A stretch of DNA of 64,000 nt, taken from contig DLJZ01000027.1 in assembly GCA_002478865.1 (NCBI GenBank), positions 1-64,000 of the forward strand, read 5' to 3'. Both the position numbers and the translations under genes were made by a program. Positions 42,062 to 51,052 of the stretch are shown piece by piece. The DNA is from Hungatella sp. UBA7603 (GTDB lineage Bacteria; Bacillota; Clostridia; Lachnospirales; Lachnospiraceae). The notes under the pieces were generated by a model. It was not told where the DNA came from, made no database searches, and worked only from the letters and a program-made list of their open reading frames with translations. Every line of letters begins with the position of its first letter. The first letter of the stretch is position 1.

Positions 42062-42108
42062 ATTTCAATTAGTAAGAACAGATACTCACTGCTCTTACTA
42101 ACTGAAAT
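42062..42108. terminator. hairpin after the TRAP binding protein
   Basis: A roughly 19-bp stem with two mismatches (42062-42080 with 42089-42108). On the minus strand the following sequence is A/U rich without a solid U-tract. Likely terminates the TRAP protein gene. Confidence 0.5.
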
Positions 42109-42112
42109 GGAA

Positions 42113-43210
42113 TTATTTCTGAATGTCAATGATTCTAGCCAGATAATCTTCCAAGCCGGGAGTAAAACTAATTCTTACTATCTCTTCAAGATTTCGTGCT
42201 TTCTCCATATCTTCTGGTGATAATTTGGTTATTGTCACTCCTTTTTGTTCCAATTCTTCATATATCCTTGCTTCTTCTTCCTGTATGGCGGATCGGTTCC
42301 AGGCAGATGCCCTTCGTCCCGCTTCTATAAGAATGTTTTTATCCTCATCACTTAATTCATTCCATTTTTCTTCTGCCATTAAGACAATTCCTGGACTAAA
42401 GACATGTTCACTCATCAGATAATAAGGTGCTATTTCATATAATTCATTGGACAAATAAGCTGTCACAGGGTTTTCCCCACCTTCAACGACACCATTCTTT
42501 ATTGCCTCAAAAACGTCTCCATAGGGCAAAGGAATGGGCCGTGCCTGAAGTGCTGAAAAAGTATCCATCATTAAAACGGATTCTGGCACACGCATTTTCA
42601 TTCCTTTTATGTCTTTTAAATTACGGATTCTTTTCGTAGAAAAAATGTTTCTTGCTCCTTCATCGGTATAAAAAAGCCCGACCATATTGGCACCTACCTG
42701 CGTGCCCTCAGATAAAAAAGCCTGTCCTAGCTCTTGATCATCCAGGACCTTCCAAAGTCCTTCCCGATTCTCAAATATATAGGGAAGCCCAAACAGACTG
42801 AGTTTTTTAAATCCATATCCAGTTAAAGCATTTGTATTTCCACGGTACATATCAATATTTCTGCCACCTCTTCGAAGGTCTCTTAAAGAAGTCCTTTCAT
42901 CTCCTAGCTCATGATTTGGATATATTTCTATCTTTATTCTTCCATTTGATAATTCGTCCACATATTCTGCAAACTTATGTCCAGTCTGCGTAACGATATT
43001 ATTTTCCCCGTTTACTTCTCCATAACGAAATACGTATTGGGGAGTGTTAGACGGAGTCGCTGCCTGACCAGTTGCCTGGGCTGCCTGAGCTTCATCTGTT
43101 TCCTCAGATGCTTCTGCTGCTTTTGTACCGCTTGAGCCAAAATTATAACTACACCCTGTTAGACTTACTGTTATGGAAGTCACAAGCACTAAAATCAGCG
43201 AATGTTTCAT
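42113..43210 (-). CDS. orphan TRAP-type (DctP) solute-binding lipoprotein
   Basis: A 365-aa DctP-family binding protein for a dicarboxylate, sugar acid or similar organic acid. A lipobox VSLTGC (Cys about 20) and an Ala/Glu/Thr-rich linker precede the domain. The TRAP hallmark Arg regions MRVPESVLMMDTFSALQARPIPLPYGDVFEAIKNGVVEGGENP are clear. The start at 43210 follows GGAGGATC; a longer frame to 43258 lacks one. No DctQ or DctM permease is in the window, so it must share a transporter or work alone. It is followed by the hairpin at 42062-42108. Confidence 0.9.
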   Translation of the reverse strand: MKHSLILVLVTSITVSLTGCSYNFGSSGTKAAEASEETDEAQAAQATGQAATPSNTPQYVFRYGEVNGENNIVTQTGHKFAEYVDELSNGRIKIEIYPNHELGDERTSLRDLRRGGRNIDMYRGNTNALTGYGFKKLSLFGLPYIFENREGLWKVLDDQELGQAFLSEGTQVGANMVGLFYTDEGARNIFSTKRIRNLKDIKGMKMRVPESVLMMDTFSALQARPIPLPYGDVFEAIKNGVVEGGENPVTAYLSNELYEIAPYYLMSEHVFSPGIVLMAEEKWNELSDEDKNILIEAGRRASAWNRSAIQEEEARIYEELEQKGVTITKLSPEDMEKARNLEEIVRISFTPGLEDYLARIIDIQK

Positions 43211-43283
43211 GATCGATCCTCCTGTATGGTAATACAGGTAGTCTTTCCATGTATCCACTCATTTATTTGTGTTTTCCATGATT

Positions 43284-45116
43284 TTATTCATTAAATACGG
43301 CTAAAAACCGACTTCCGTATTTATCTACTTTAAACTCACCAACACCGGAGACACTTAACATCGCTTCTTTTGTCTTTGGTTTTACCATCGCCATGTGGGT
43401 AAGAGTCTTATCAGAAAACACAATATACGGAGGAACTTTTTCTTCCTTGGCAATCAAAAGACGCAGAGTTCTCAGCTCTTCAAATACAACTTCATCTTCA
43501 CTGGTGAGCTGAGCTACTGCACTTGATTTTTTAATCTTTTTTGCAGACTTTTCTTTGGATGATGATTCTTGTCCCTTGGCCATTTTCATGGTTATCATCT
43601 GATTTTCTTCTAATACACTTTTAGACTTTTCTGTTAGCTTTACAATGGCGTACTCATCGTTAGTCACTGCCAGATAATCATTTAAAAATAAATAATTCAT
43701 TACTTGCCGAAGTTTATATGTGGGCGTTTTTGAAAGGGTACTGTAATGAGGATTTTCATCCATACGGTAATTTCTTATTTTAATCGTACTGGCGCCATGT
43801 ACGGTATCAAGGATTACCGTTGTGCCGTAGCGCTGTCTGCTTGTTCCTACACAACCAATGAGATGTTTTGAAATATCTGTCACATCCACTGTTTCAAACT
43901 GGGTAAGGCAATTGGAACAGTTGCCACAGTAATTATCTCCATATTCCCCAAAATACCGCAGTATGTAGTCTCTCAGACATTCATTGGTGTAAGAATAAAA
44001 GGTCATCTTTTTAAGTCTGTCCCGATCACGCTCTATCACAAGGTTCTTGGTCAATGGGTCCAGTTCCTGATTATCTTGATTGTTTTCCACAAACATCTGG
44101 TTGGTGATCACATCTTGACCACTGTATAAAAGAATACACTCTCCTGGTTCACCGTCTCTTGAACAACGGCCAATTTCCTGATAATAGGATTCCACATTTT
44201 TTGGCATATTATAATGAATTACATATCTTACATTGGATTTATCTATCCCCATACCAAATGCATTGGTTGCTACCATGATTGTATTCTTATCATATATAAA
44301 ATCGTCCTGATTATTCCTACGCTCTGCATCGCTTAATCCTGCATGATACCTGGTTACAGAAAATCCGTCTCCTTTTAGCTTGTCACTGACCTCTTCCACC
44401 AACTTTCTGGTCAAGCAGTATATAATTCCGCACTGCTCTTTGTGGCATTCCACATAGTTTTTAAGCGTTCCGTACTTATCCTTTGGAGCTTGTACTCCCA
44501 GATAGAGATTTGGCCTATCATAGCCCGTAGACACGATCACAGGCTCTTGAAGCATAAGAATGTCTATGACATCTTCACGTACTTCATTCGTAGCCGTTGC
44601 TGTAAATGCGCTGATTACCGGCCTATTTGGAAGCTTTTCTATAAAATCTACGATTTTTAAATAGCTTGGTCTAAAATCCTGTCCCCATTGGGAAACGCAG
44701 TGTGCTTCATCCACAGCTATCATGGATATCTTGGTGTGAAGTGCGAAATCTAAAAATTCTTCTGTTGAAAGTCGTTCGGGTGCTACATATATAATGGGGT
44801 ATCGCCCTTCCCGTGCATAGGCCAGGGCCTTATAATACTGACTGGCAGTCAGAGAACTGTTAAGATATGCGGCGTGAATTCCTGCCTGATTAAGTGTTGA
44901 TACCTGATCTTTCATTAAAGATATTAAAGGGGATATGACCAATGTGATTCCTTCCATCATAAGCGCTGGAATCTGAAAGCAGAGGGATTTACCAGAACCG
45001 GTAGGCATGATACCAAGGGCATCTCTTCCCTTAAGAATCCCATCCATCAGAGGCTCCTGACCTTCCCTGAAGCTGTCATAGCCAAAATAATGCTTTAGTA
45101 CCTGATATTTATCCAT
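43284..45116 (-). CDS. recQ: ATP-dependent DNA helicase RecQ
   Basis: A 610-aa 3'-5' DNA helicase. Motif 0/I: FREGQEPLMDGILKGRDALGIMPTGSGKSLCFQ; motif II DEAHCVSQWGQDFRPSY; motif III SAFTATAT; motif VI QEIGRCSRDGEPG. The RecQ-Ct zinc-binding domain has CLRDYILRYFGEYGDNYCGNCSNC, then a winged helix and a C-terminal HRDC-like part (EELRTLRLLIAKEEKVPPY). Single gene; the ribosome site AAGGAG is somewhat far from the ATG (about 14 nt). Confidence 0.94.
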   Translation of the reverse strand: MDKYQVLKHYFGYDSFREGQEPLMDGILKGRDALGIMPTGSGKSLCFQIPALMMEGITLVISPLISLMKDQVSTLNQAGIHAAYLNSSLTASQYYKALAYAREGRYPIIYVAPERLSTEEFLDFALHTKISMIAVDEAHCVSQWGQDFRPSYLKIVDFIEKLPNRPVISAFTATATNEVREDVIDILMLQEPVIVSTGYDRPNLYLGVQAPKDKYGTLKNYVECHKEQCGIIYCLTRKLVEEVSDKLKGDGFSVTRYHAGLSDAERRNNQDDFIYDKNTIMVATNAFGMGIDKSNVRYVIHYNMPKNVESYYQEIGRCSRDGEPGECILLYSGQDVITNQMFVENNQDNQELDPLTKNLVIERDRDRLKKMTFYSYTNECLRDYILRYFGEYGDNYCGNCSNCLTQFETVDVTDISKHLIGCVGTSRQRYGTTVILDTVHGASTIKIRNYRMDENPHYSTLSKTPTYKLRQVMNYLFLNDYLAVTNDEYAIVKLTEKSKSVLEENQMITMKMAKGQESSSKEKSAKKIKKSSAVAQLTSEDEVVFEELRTLRLLIAKEEKVPPYIVFSDKTLTHMAMVKPKTKEAMLSVSGVGEFKVDKYGSRFLAVFNE

Positions 45117-45220
45117 ATTAAGTTGTTTTTGCTCCTTATCATTTGCTGGTTCTATTATAGCATCTGAAAGAAGTTTTTTCTACCAGTGTTCCTGACTCTA
45201 TTTATGAAAATATTATATAA

Positions 45221-45395
45221 AGAGTCTGACTTGTCAGACTCTGGCGCTGACGCGCTGTCACTTTAGTGACATCTTCCTCTTAAGCGTCATGTGCATCCTG
45301 CAGGTCGTGCTTTTTATTTTATAGGGAAGCTCGTAGAACTCCCCTATAAAATAAAAACCCCTGCCAGACTTCTTTTTAAAGAAATTCTGGCAGGG
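45221..45395. repeat. cluster of nested inverted repeats between recQ and the glycan operon
   Basis: Five hairpins in 175 bp: 45221-45229/45234-45242; TGACGC/GCGTCA (45248-45253/45284-45289) enclosing TGTCAC/GTGACA (45256-45261/45266-45271); a perfect 16-bp pair 45311-45326/45342-45357; and 45359-45368/45386-45395. The density and the modular look suggest a dispersed palindromic repeat or small non-autonomous element. The last hairpin also serves as terminator of the operon. Only one copy is in this window. Confidence 0.5.
45346..45395 (-). terminator. terminator of the glycan operon
   Basis: CCCTGCCAGA (45359-45368) pairs with TCTGGCAGGG (45386-45395), and on the minus strand the stem is followed by GUUUUUAUUUUA. 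It is 26 bp after the wall-binding protein stop. Confidence 0.75.
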
Positions 45396-45420
45396 CGTAA
45401 TCAAACCCCATGGCAATATT

Positions 45421-47031
45421 TTATTTAAACATTGGTTGATCAAAATGCACGGTCAGGTCCGCATCATCCGCATTAAGAAGTGTTCCTTCTCTTGGACCAT
45501 CCTTTTCTAACAGATAGACCTGGAATCCACTCTTTTTCGATTTCCCACTCTTAATCCGGTATTTGTTTCCATCAGAAAACTCTGGCGTAGTCCCGCTGGT
45601 TTTTACCTTCCCGTTGCCGTCTATAACGAACAATCCGGTTCCTTTTATACCCGCAAGATCTGGAATATAGACCAGTTCATATTCATAATTATCATCTGCC
45701 TTAACGCAGAGACCCTTGTAGTAGAGTTTTCCGTCATATATCCCGGTCACTCCCTGCCCCAGAGAGTATCCGTCCTCATTTTTCTTAGAAAAATAGTACT
45801 CGTAATCAATTCCAGCCTCTTCCTTCTTTGCTTTTCCAGTTCTTCTGGCTCCTTCCGCACCAAAATCGTAATAACCTTCTTTTAATGGATTTTTGCCTTC
45901 GTTATTATAGGCATACAAAAGGCCATCCACCATTTTACCCTTGTCATCAAACAGATAATATTTATCGTTTAACTGTTTCAGCAAAACTTTTAGTAAATCT
46001 CCTGAGCCTCCATTGACCTGGTATTCTCCAGTGGTATTAACTTTTCTAATTTCAATCACACGACTTGCTTGAGATGGTGTGGCTTCTGACGGCGTTGCTT
46101 CTGAAGGTGTGGCTATTGACTTTGAATCGGGCATTGTCATAAGTCCCTTTTTGTTAAAATAATACCATTTGTTATCTTCGTCCGGATCTCCTTCTTTTCC
46201 AGGAGGAACGACTTTCAGCCAGATATTTTTCTGAACAGCTCCCACACCCTCTTCGCCGCAATAATAGTATCTGCTGGCATCATCATTGTACTCGTTTATG
46301 GCTTCTGTATTTTCGTCCACTTTCACAAAGGAATTATCCGATGTCTTATAAGCCCAGCCATCAATCATTTTGCCTTGTGTGTCAAAGCAAAATTCATAAT
46401 CTCCCACCTTGTTCTTTTTATTTCTCCTGATTTTACCATTTCCTTCGAAATTATACCAATCAATATCACCCTTATTATCTTCATCAACCGGTGGTGCCAG
46501 TTCAAGCCAGCCGCTGGCTCTTTCTCCATTTTCCAGACAATAATAGGTATTGTCAATGCTGATATCATCTGTGAGATTCTCCGCAACGTCATTGGTAAAG
46601 GTGACCCACCCTGTCAGCATCTTCCCCTCCTCAGAGAAGAAATACTTTTTATCCTTTATCTTCTGTTTTCCGGTAAGCATTTCCCCATTTGCGTTAAAAT
46701 AATACCAGTATTCGGTGCTGTCTTCGGCATCATCCCAGGATTTTGTGTTAATCCACTGATTTTTCACTCGTAATCCTTCCGAATCCACATAATACTTTTT
46801 ATCTCCGTCAGCAACCCAGGAATCTGTAAGCAATTTACCGGTTTCGCCCAGATAATAATAACCTTTATCAGCTTTTTTCCAGACAGATTTCAGATAATCC
46901 CCATTATCTTCAAAATACCATCCATCTTGCTTTTCTGTCCAGCCAGCCGCTCTTGCTATCATACTGGTATCCATTACCATGATTGCTGATAGCATAACGA
47001 TTCCTAATTTCTTTTTCCAGTCCCTTCTCAT
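45421..47031 (-). CDS. secreted cell-wall-binding-repeat protein
   Basis: A 536-aa secreted protein with a signal peptide (to about 28, IARAAG), followed by about fifteen choline/glucan-binding-type repeats such as GWYFEDNGDYLKSVWKK and KKYFFSEEGKMLTGW. A short TPSEA-type linker (three units) lies around residue 310. There is no catalytic domain, so it probably sits on the surface by binding teichoic acid or glucan. It starts 28 bp after GH43 and is the last gene of the glycan operon. The start at 47031 has AGGGGG upstream; an in-frame ATG at 47055 lacks one. Confidence 0.8.
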   Translation of the reverse strand: MRRDWKKKLGIVMLSAIMVMDTSMIARAAGWTEKQDGWYFEDNGDYLKSVWKKADKGYYYLGETGKLLTDSWVADGDKKYYVDSEGLRVKNQWINTKSWDDAEDSTEYWYYFNANGEMLTGKQKIKDKKYFFSEEGKMLTGWVTFTNDVAENLTDDISIDNTYYCLENGERASGWLELAPPVDEDNKGDIDWYNFEGNGKIRRNKKNKVGDYEFCFDTQGKMIDGWAYKTSDNSFVKVDENTEAINEYNDDASRYYYCGEEGVGAVQKNIWLKVVPPGKEGDPDEDNKWYYFNKKGLMTMPDSKSIATPSEATPSEATPSQASRVIEIRKVNTTGEYQVNGGSGDLLKVLLKQLNDKYYLFDDKGKMVDGLLYAYNNEGKNPLKEGYYDFGAEGARRTGKAKKEEAGIDYEYYFSKKNEDGYSLGQGVTGIYDGKLYYKGLCVKADDNYEYELVYIPDLAGIKGTGLFVIDGNGKVKTSGTTPEFSDGNKYRIKSGKSKKSGFQVYLLEKDGPREGTLLNADDADLTVHFDQPMFK

Positions 47032-47058
47032 GTTAGTGACCCCCTGTTTCCCCATATT

Positions 47059-48612
47059 TTATGATTCATACAAGAGCCATGCAAAATCCCCATGATTTGC
47101 ACTCTCTTCCCCATTTGATGATGCATACATCCCCATGGTACAGCCCACAAAACCACCAGCTCTTTCAGTTGTGTAAGGAAGTAAATCCACCTCTTTGACC
47201 ACCTGGGTACGGATATCCCCCTCCGTTATCCAAATGTCTGCCTGTTGTGAATTCGCCCTTATATTGATTTCTACTAATCCAAAAGGCTCAAGCCCCGTTT
47301 CAGCAATGATTTGCTTGGTTCCGTGTATATTTGCTGTGACACAAAATGACCGTCCGTTACCCCGTTTGGTAATTTCCATGAGCAGGTGATTTTCATGGTT
47401 TTGATACAGGACCAATCCTGCTGTCTCACCTTCTTGTAACGGATTAAATTCCACACCTGTTGACAACCGGAAATGATAACTTTTTTGACGAATGCCCATA
47501 TAAGAGGCAGCAGTTTTATCACTGATTTTCTCTTTTCTCGTGTACAGCCGTAAAAATCCCGGTCGTTCTGTAAGGGAATGCATGTTTTCCCCACATCTTT
47601 GAATACCCACAAATCTTTCATCCAGCTTTTTTCCATAAAAATGAAAGCTGTCATGCTCTGAGACCTCTTTCCCAAAGCGGTATGGGGTAAGAGGAAGCTC
47701 TACCTTGGATTCCAGTTTGCCAATTCCTGCATTGATGACAGGCCAACCATTTTCCCAGGTCATTTTCGCCAGGAATGTCTCCCGTCCCATACTGCTGTGG
47801 CCCTTACATAATCTTGATGCTAGCATAATAACATACCAGCCCCCATTGCCATCATCAATCAAATCCCCATGTCCTGTATACACGATCGGATAATTCATCC
47901 CAAGGTTGCGGTGAGAGAAAACAGGATTACGTGGACACCCCTCAAACCATTTCCACAAATTCCTGCTCCTTGCCACACTGATTGCGTGATCTGGCCCGGT
48001 TCCTCCCTCCGCGTGAATCAGATAGTAATATTCTCCGATCTTGTAGATATGCGGTCCTTCCGGCCATATGGCATCCTTTAAGGCACCTTTCCAGATTGCC
48101 ATACTTTTGCCCACCAGTTTCATTTCCGTGAGACTGAGTTCCTGAATCCATATCTCCCAGTCACCATTATGGCGGACTCCCTCTGGATTCGGCCTTGTTC
48201 CTACATAATAACATTTCCCATCCTCGTCAAAAAAAAGACTGGGATCAATTCCCTGTGCCTCCCTTCCTAAATAATATGGTGCCGACCATGGTCCTTCCGG
48301 CTTTTTTGCAGTTACAATGAAGTTACCGCCATGGTTAACATTGGTGGTGATCATATAAAACACGCCATTATGATGACGGATTGTGGGTGCAAAAATCCCT
48401 TGGGATATCTCGCTGTTTTCCAGGGGAAGCTGTTCCTCCCGGTCCAGGATGTTGCCAATCTGTTCCCAATGGGCCAAATCCCGGCTATGAAATATGGGTA
48501 CACCTGGAAAATAGGCAAAACTTGAATTTACCAGATAAAAATCCTGCCCCACACGACAAATGGAGGGATCCGGATAAAAACCGGATAAAATCGGGTTGTT
48601 TGCTGTTACCAT
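47059..48612 (-). CDS. glycoside hydrolase family 43 (beta-xylosidase/arabinofuranosidase)
   Basis: A 517-aa GH43 enzyme, probably subfamily 11-like given its C-terminal beta-sandwich. Catalytic Asp15 is in SGFYPDPSICR; the second Asp is in QGIDPSLFFDEDGK (about 128); the acid Glu is in IWPEGPHIYK (about 188). The C-terminal part (about 320-517) is a concanavalin-like domain with AGLVLYQNHENHLLMEI. No signal peptide, so it would act in the cytoplasm on imported xylo- or arabino-oligosaccharides. It starts 47 bp after the esterase; ribosome site AAGGAG. Confidence 0.9.
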   Translation of the reverse strand: MVTANNPILSGFYPDPSICRVGQDFYLVNSSFAYFPGVPIFHSRDLAHWEQIGNILDREEQLPLENSEISQGIFAPTIRHHNGVFYMITTNVNHGGNFIVTAKKPEGPWSAPYYLGREAQGIDPSLFFDEDGKCYYVGTRPNPEGVRHNGDWEIWIQELSLTEMKLVGKSMAIWKGALKDAIWPEGPHIYKIGEYYYLIHAEGGTGPDHAISVARSRNLWKWFEGCPRNPVFSHRNLGMNYPIVYTGHGDLIDDGNGGWYVIMLASRLCKGHSSMGRETFLAKMTWENGWPVINAGIGKLESKVELPLTPYRFGKEVSEHDSFHFYGKKLDERFVGIQRCGENMHSLTERPGFLRLYTRKEKISDKTAASYMGIRQKSYHFRLSTGVEFNPLQEGETAGLVLYQNHENHLLMEITKRGNGRSFCVTANIHGTKQIIAETGLEPFGLVEINIRANSQQADIWITEGDIRTQVVKEVDLLPYTTERAGGFVGCTMGMYASSNGEESANHGDFAWLLYES

Positions 48613-48659
48613 ATTGTTCTCCTTGTAGTGAATTATAAGTGTCTGATGTTATCAAATAC

Positions 48660-50366
48660 CTAATTTACATATCCAAACCCCAGTGTGGTGAATTTTTTAG
48701 TTTCATCGCCCTGGGCCATGTTAACTTGCAAGATGTGTTCCTGTGAATGCTTTTCATTACAAACAAGGACTGGATTACAGTGCACCCAGCCGGTCTTTCT
48801 GGGATCGGCTGTCAGAACCTTTTTGCCATCTAAAAACACATCTGCCTTCCCTACATCATTGGACCCTGAATCCTTGTAGATCAGAAGCAAAGCGCGGCAA
48901 TTTATCTTCAGCTCAAAGGAAGGGTCCCCTAAGCTTTTTGTACCATCGTACATCCAGTTATATGGAAACTGGGGGGTGCCAAAGAGATCTTCATCCATCT
49001 CGGTCCGCTGCAGCTCTGTATCTGTCTCAATAAAACCTCCGCATTGAATCTCAGCAATCTGATAATTATCTTTTTTATCCAACAGCTTTACATGGACAAA
49101 GTCATCACCAATTGCCGGCTTTTTTAAGAGCAGTTCTGCTGTGTGGTCTATTGTTTCTTCCTGTCGCTCTGTTTGTTCAAGCAAATAAGTAATGCAGTCC
49201 GCCATTATGGTATGACCTGCATTGGTTGGATGAAAAATATCATAAAAAAACTGATTTTTTGAAATAACCCTTCCAGTTTCTTTTGTCAACGGAAACTGAG
49301 GAGATACGGCATCTAAGGCACTTACCATGGGAAGTTCATAAAGCCTTCCTACCGGTGAAAGACGTTCCTGTAAGTTCCAATCATTGGCAAATACTGCAAA
49401 CAGCAGGATCACTGCCGGTTGATTGGGCAGCATGAGAATTTTCTTTACCAGGCTCTCATAACAGTTTCCCTTTGTTTCATCCCCCTCGTCATTGACTCCA
49501 AACTCGATCACAACCACATCTGGATAACTTCCATCACGCAATACATCACGGTCAAACCGCAACATTCCAAGCTCAGAAGGGGTTCCACCTACTCCAGCTT
49601 TGATGAAATGCACATTGTTTCCATTGCCATAGCGATCTGCAAAGGCACGGTATGACTTATAAGCATAGCATCCCGTATTAATGGGTGTGGCCCCGGCTCC
49701 CTGGGTAATGGAACCTCCAATATAGGCAAGGGTCACATCCTTTCCTTCTTTGGCACGTTTGATTGCTTCTGCTAGTCTTTTTGAGTTTCCTAACTGCATC
49801 AGAGAACGGGCAATCATCCGATGATAAGCTTCCGATGAAACATCCACCTCACTCTCCTCACTGACCTCTGGGACGGAAAAACCTTCGTTTAAATACAAAC
49901 GCACATTGGCTCTTGCAAGGATTTCAGGGGTATCAAATTCAAAACGGATCTGCCCCGGCTCCTTGTCATCCTCACTCCACTCAACATCACTTAACTTAAG
50001 TTTTTCTTCCACCCCGTTTCCAGTCAGAGACAGCTTTAAGTTGGTGCCTCCGCCGTAGATGTCATTATGTCCGTACATCTGAAAGATAAAGTCTACGTTA
50101 TCTGAGGGTTCCTCCGTCTCAACAGACACACCGATACTATGTACAAGCGTTCGAAATCCCTGTGTTGTTTTTAACTGCTCCAGGATATTTGGATCTGATA
50201 TATTTCCTGTAATCTGTGCGCTGTTTATCAGTCTCCCATCATTTTCATAGATAAATTGAACCCCTTTTTCATCTTCCTGTTTTGCTCCAAATATTTCTTT
50301 ATCTCTTATGATATAAAAATATGGGTTCTTCTTTTCCGGATCTTTGGGCGCGGTAGGTCCTTTCAT
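48660..50366 (-). CDS. SGNH/GDSL hydrolase (acetyl-xylan-esterase-like)
   Basis: A 568-aa hydrolase. An N-terminal beta-rich domain (about 1-190) precedes an SGNH fold: catalytic Ser in AYIGGSITQGAG (about 215), Gly in KAGVGGTPSELG, Asn in VIEFGVNDEGDE and the Asp-His pair in FFYDIFHPTNAGH. A C-terminal beta domain follows. No signal peptide. Likely removes acetyl groups from imported oligosaccharides. The start at 50366 (MKGPT) follows GGAGGAG and overlaps the YesL stop. Confidence 0.85.
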   Translation of the reverse strand: MKGPTAPKDPEKKNPYFYIIRDKEIFGAKQEDEKGVQFIYENDGRLINSAQITGNISDPNILEQLKTTQGFRTLVHSIGVSVETEEPSDNVDFIFQMYGHNDIYGGGTNLKLSLTGNGVEEKLKLSDVEWSEDDKEPGQIRFEFDTPEILARANVRLYLNEGFSVPEVSEESEVDVSSEAYHRMIARSLMQLGNSKRLAEAIKRAKEGKDVTLAYIGGSITQGAGATPINTGCYAYKSYRAFADRYGNGNNVHFIKAGVGGTPSELGMLRFDRDVLRDGSYPDVVVIEFGVNDEGDETKGNCYESLVKKILMLPNQPAVILLFAVFANDWNLQERLSPVGRLYELPMVSALDAVSPQFPLTKETGRVISKNQFFYDIFHPTNAGHTIMADCITYLLEQTERQEETIDHTAELLLKKPAIGDDFVHVKLLDKKDNYQIAEIQCGGFIETDTELQRTEMDEDLFGTPQFPYNWMYDGTKSLGDPSFELKINCRALLLIYKDSGSNDVGKADVFLDGKKVLTADPRKTGWVHCNPVLVCNEKHSQEHILQVNMAQGDETKKFTTLGFGYVN

Positions 50367-50367
50367 G

Positions 50368-51018
50368 TTACTCCTCCTCTTTTCCAACCCACTGTAATCT
50401 CATTTCTTCTGTCATGTAGTTTCTTAAAATCGGTTCCATAATACGGCTGTATAGATACAGACATATTCCTGGCATAAAGATAATTCCTGCCGGTAACCAT
50501 ACCATTGCTGCAGATGACGCTGCAAAGACTCCTAGAAGTAATATTGTTACTGGCAGATGACGGCTCATGGCAACAAAGGAAAATTGAATCAATTCTCTTC
50601 TCCCCATGGAAAATCTGGATAGTGCTGGATAGGTATAGATCCCTGCTGCCATTACAAGTAGCAATAATGCCGCATATAGAAATAGTTGGTTTAAAGCCAT
50701 GGTGGAATCTCTGGCCTCTAACGTCCGGTATGCGTTATCAATGTTAAAAACCAGAAATCCCTCTACCACCAGATAAAATAAATGAATAACAACAGAATCT
50801 TTAAAATTCTTTTTAAATGATTGAATAAATTCTAGGTGTAGAGTTCCCCGCTGCCTTTTTACTACCTTAACTATCGTATAATAAGCCGCAGTCGTGGAAG
50901 CCCCTATGGTGACGACCGGCAGACAGCATATAAGCCATATAATACTAATGATACAGATGTCCGATGCCTTTGACAGAAACCGCATCAAACCGCCGTCTAA
51001 GCTAAAATACTCTCCCAT
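50368..51018 (-). CDS. YesL/DUF624 membrane protein
   Basis: A 216-aa DUF624 protein with about five helices. MRFLSKASDICIISIIWLICCLPVVTIGASTTAAYY at the start is typical of the family (here only summarised: first two helices and the G-A-S-T-T-A motif). YesL-like proteins accompany sugar ABC importers in Firmicutes glycan loci; their function is not settled. It lies 34 bp after the binding protein. The start at 51018 (MGEYF) follows GTGGAGG, which overlaps an in-frame GTG at 51030. Confidence 0.88.
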   Translation of the reverse strand: MGEYFSLDGGLMRFLSKASDICIISIIWLICCLPVVTIGASTTAAYYTIVKVVKRQRGTLHLEFIQSFKKNFKDSVVIHLFYLVVEGFLVFNIDNAYRTLEARDSTMALNQLFLYAALLLLVMAAGIYTYPALSRFSMGRRELIQFSFVAMSRHLPVTILLLGVFAASSAAMVWLPAGIIFMPGICLYLYSRIMEPILRNYMTEEMRLQWVGKEEE

Positions 51019-51052
51019 TGTTTCCTCCACTGAAATAGCCGTAACCTTTTCT

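Noticed and set aside
45258..45443. 61-aa minus-strand ORF between recQ and the wall-binding gene
   Set aside because: It runs through the palindrome cluster and has no recognisable start signal or protein-like composition.
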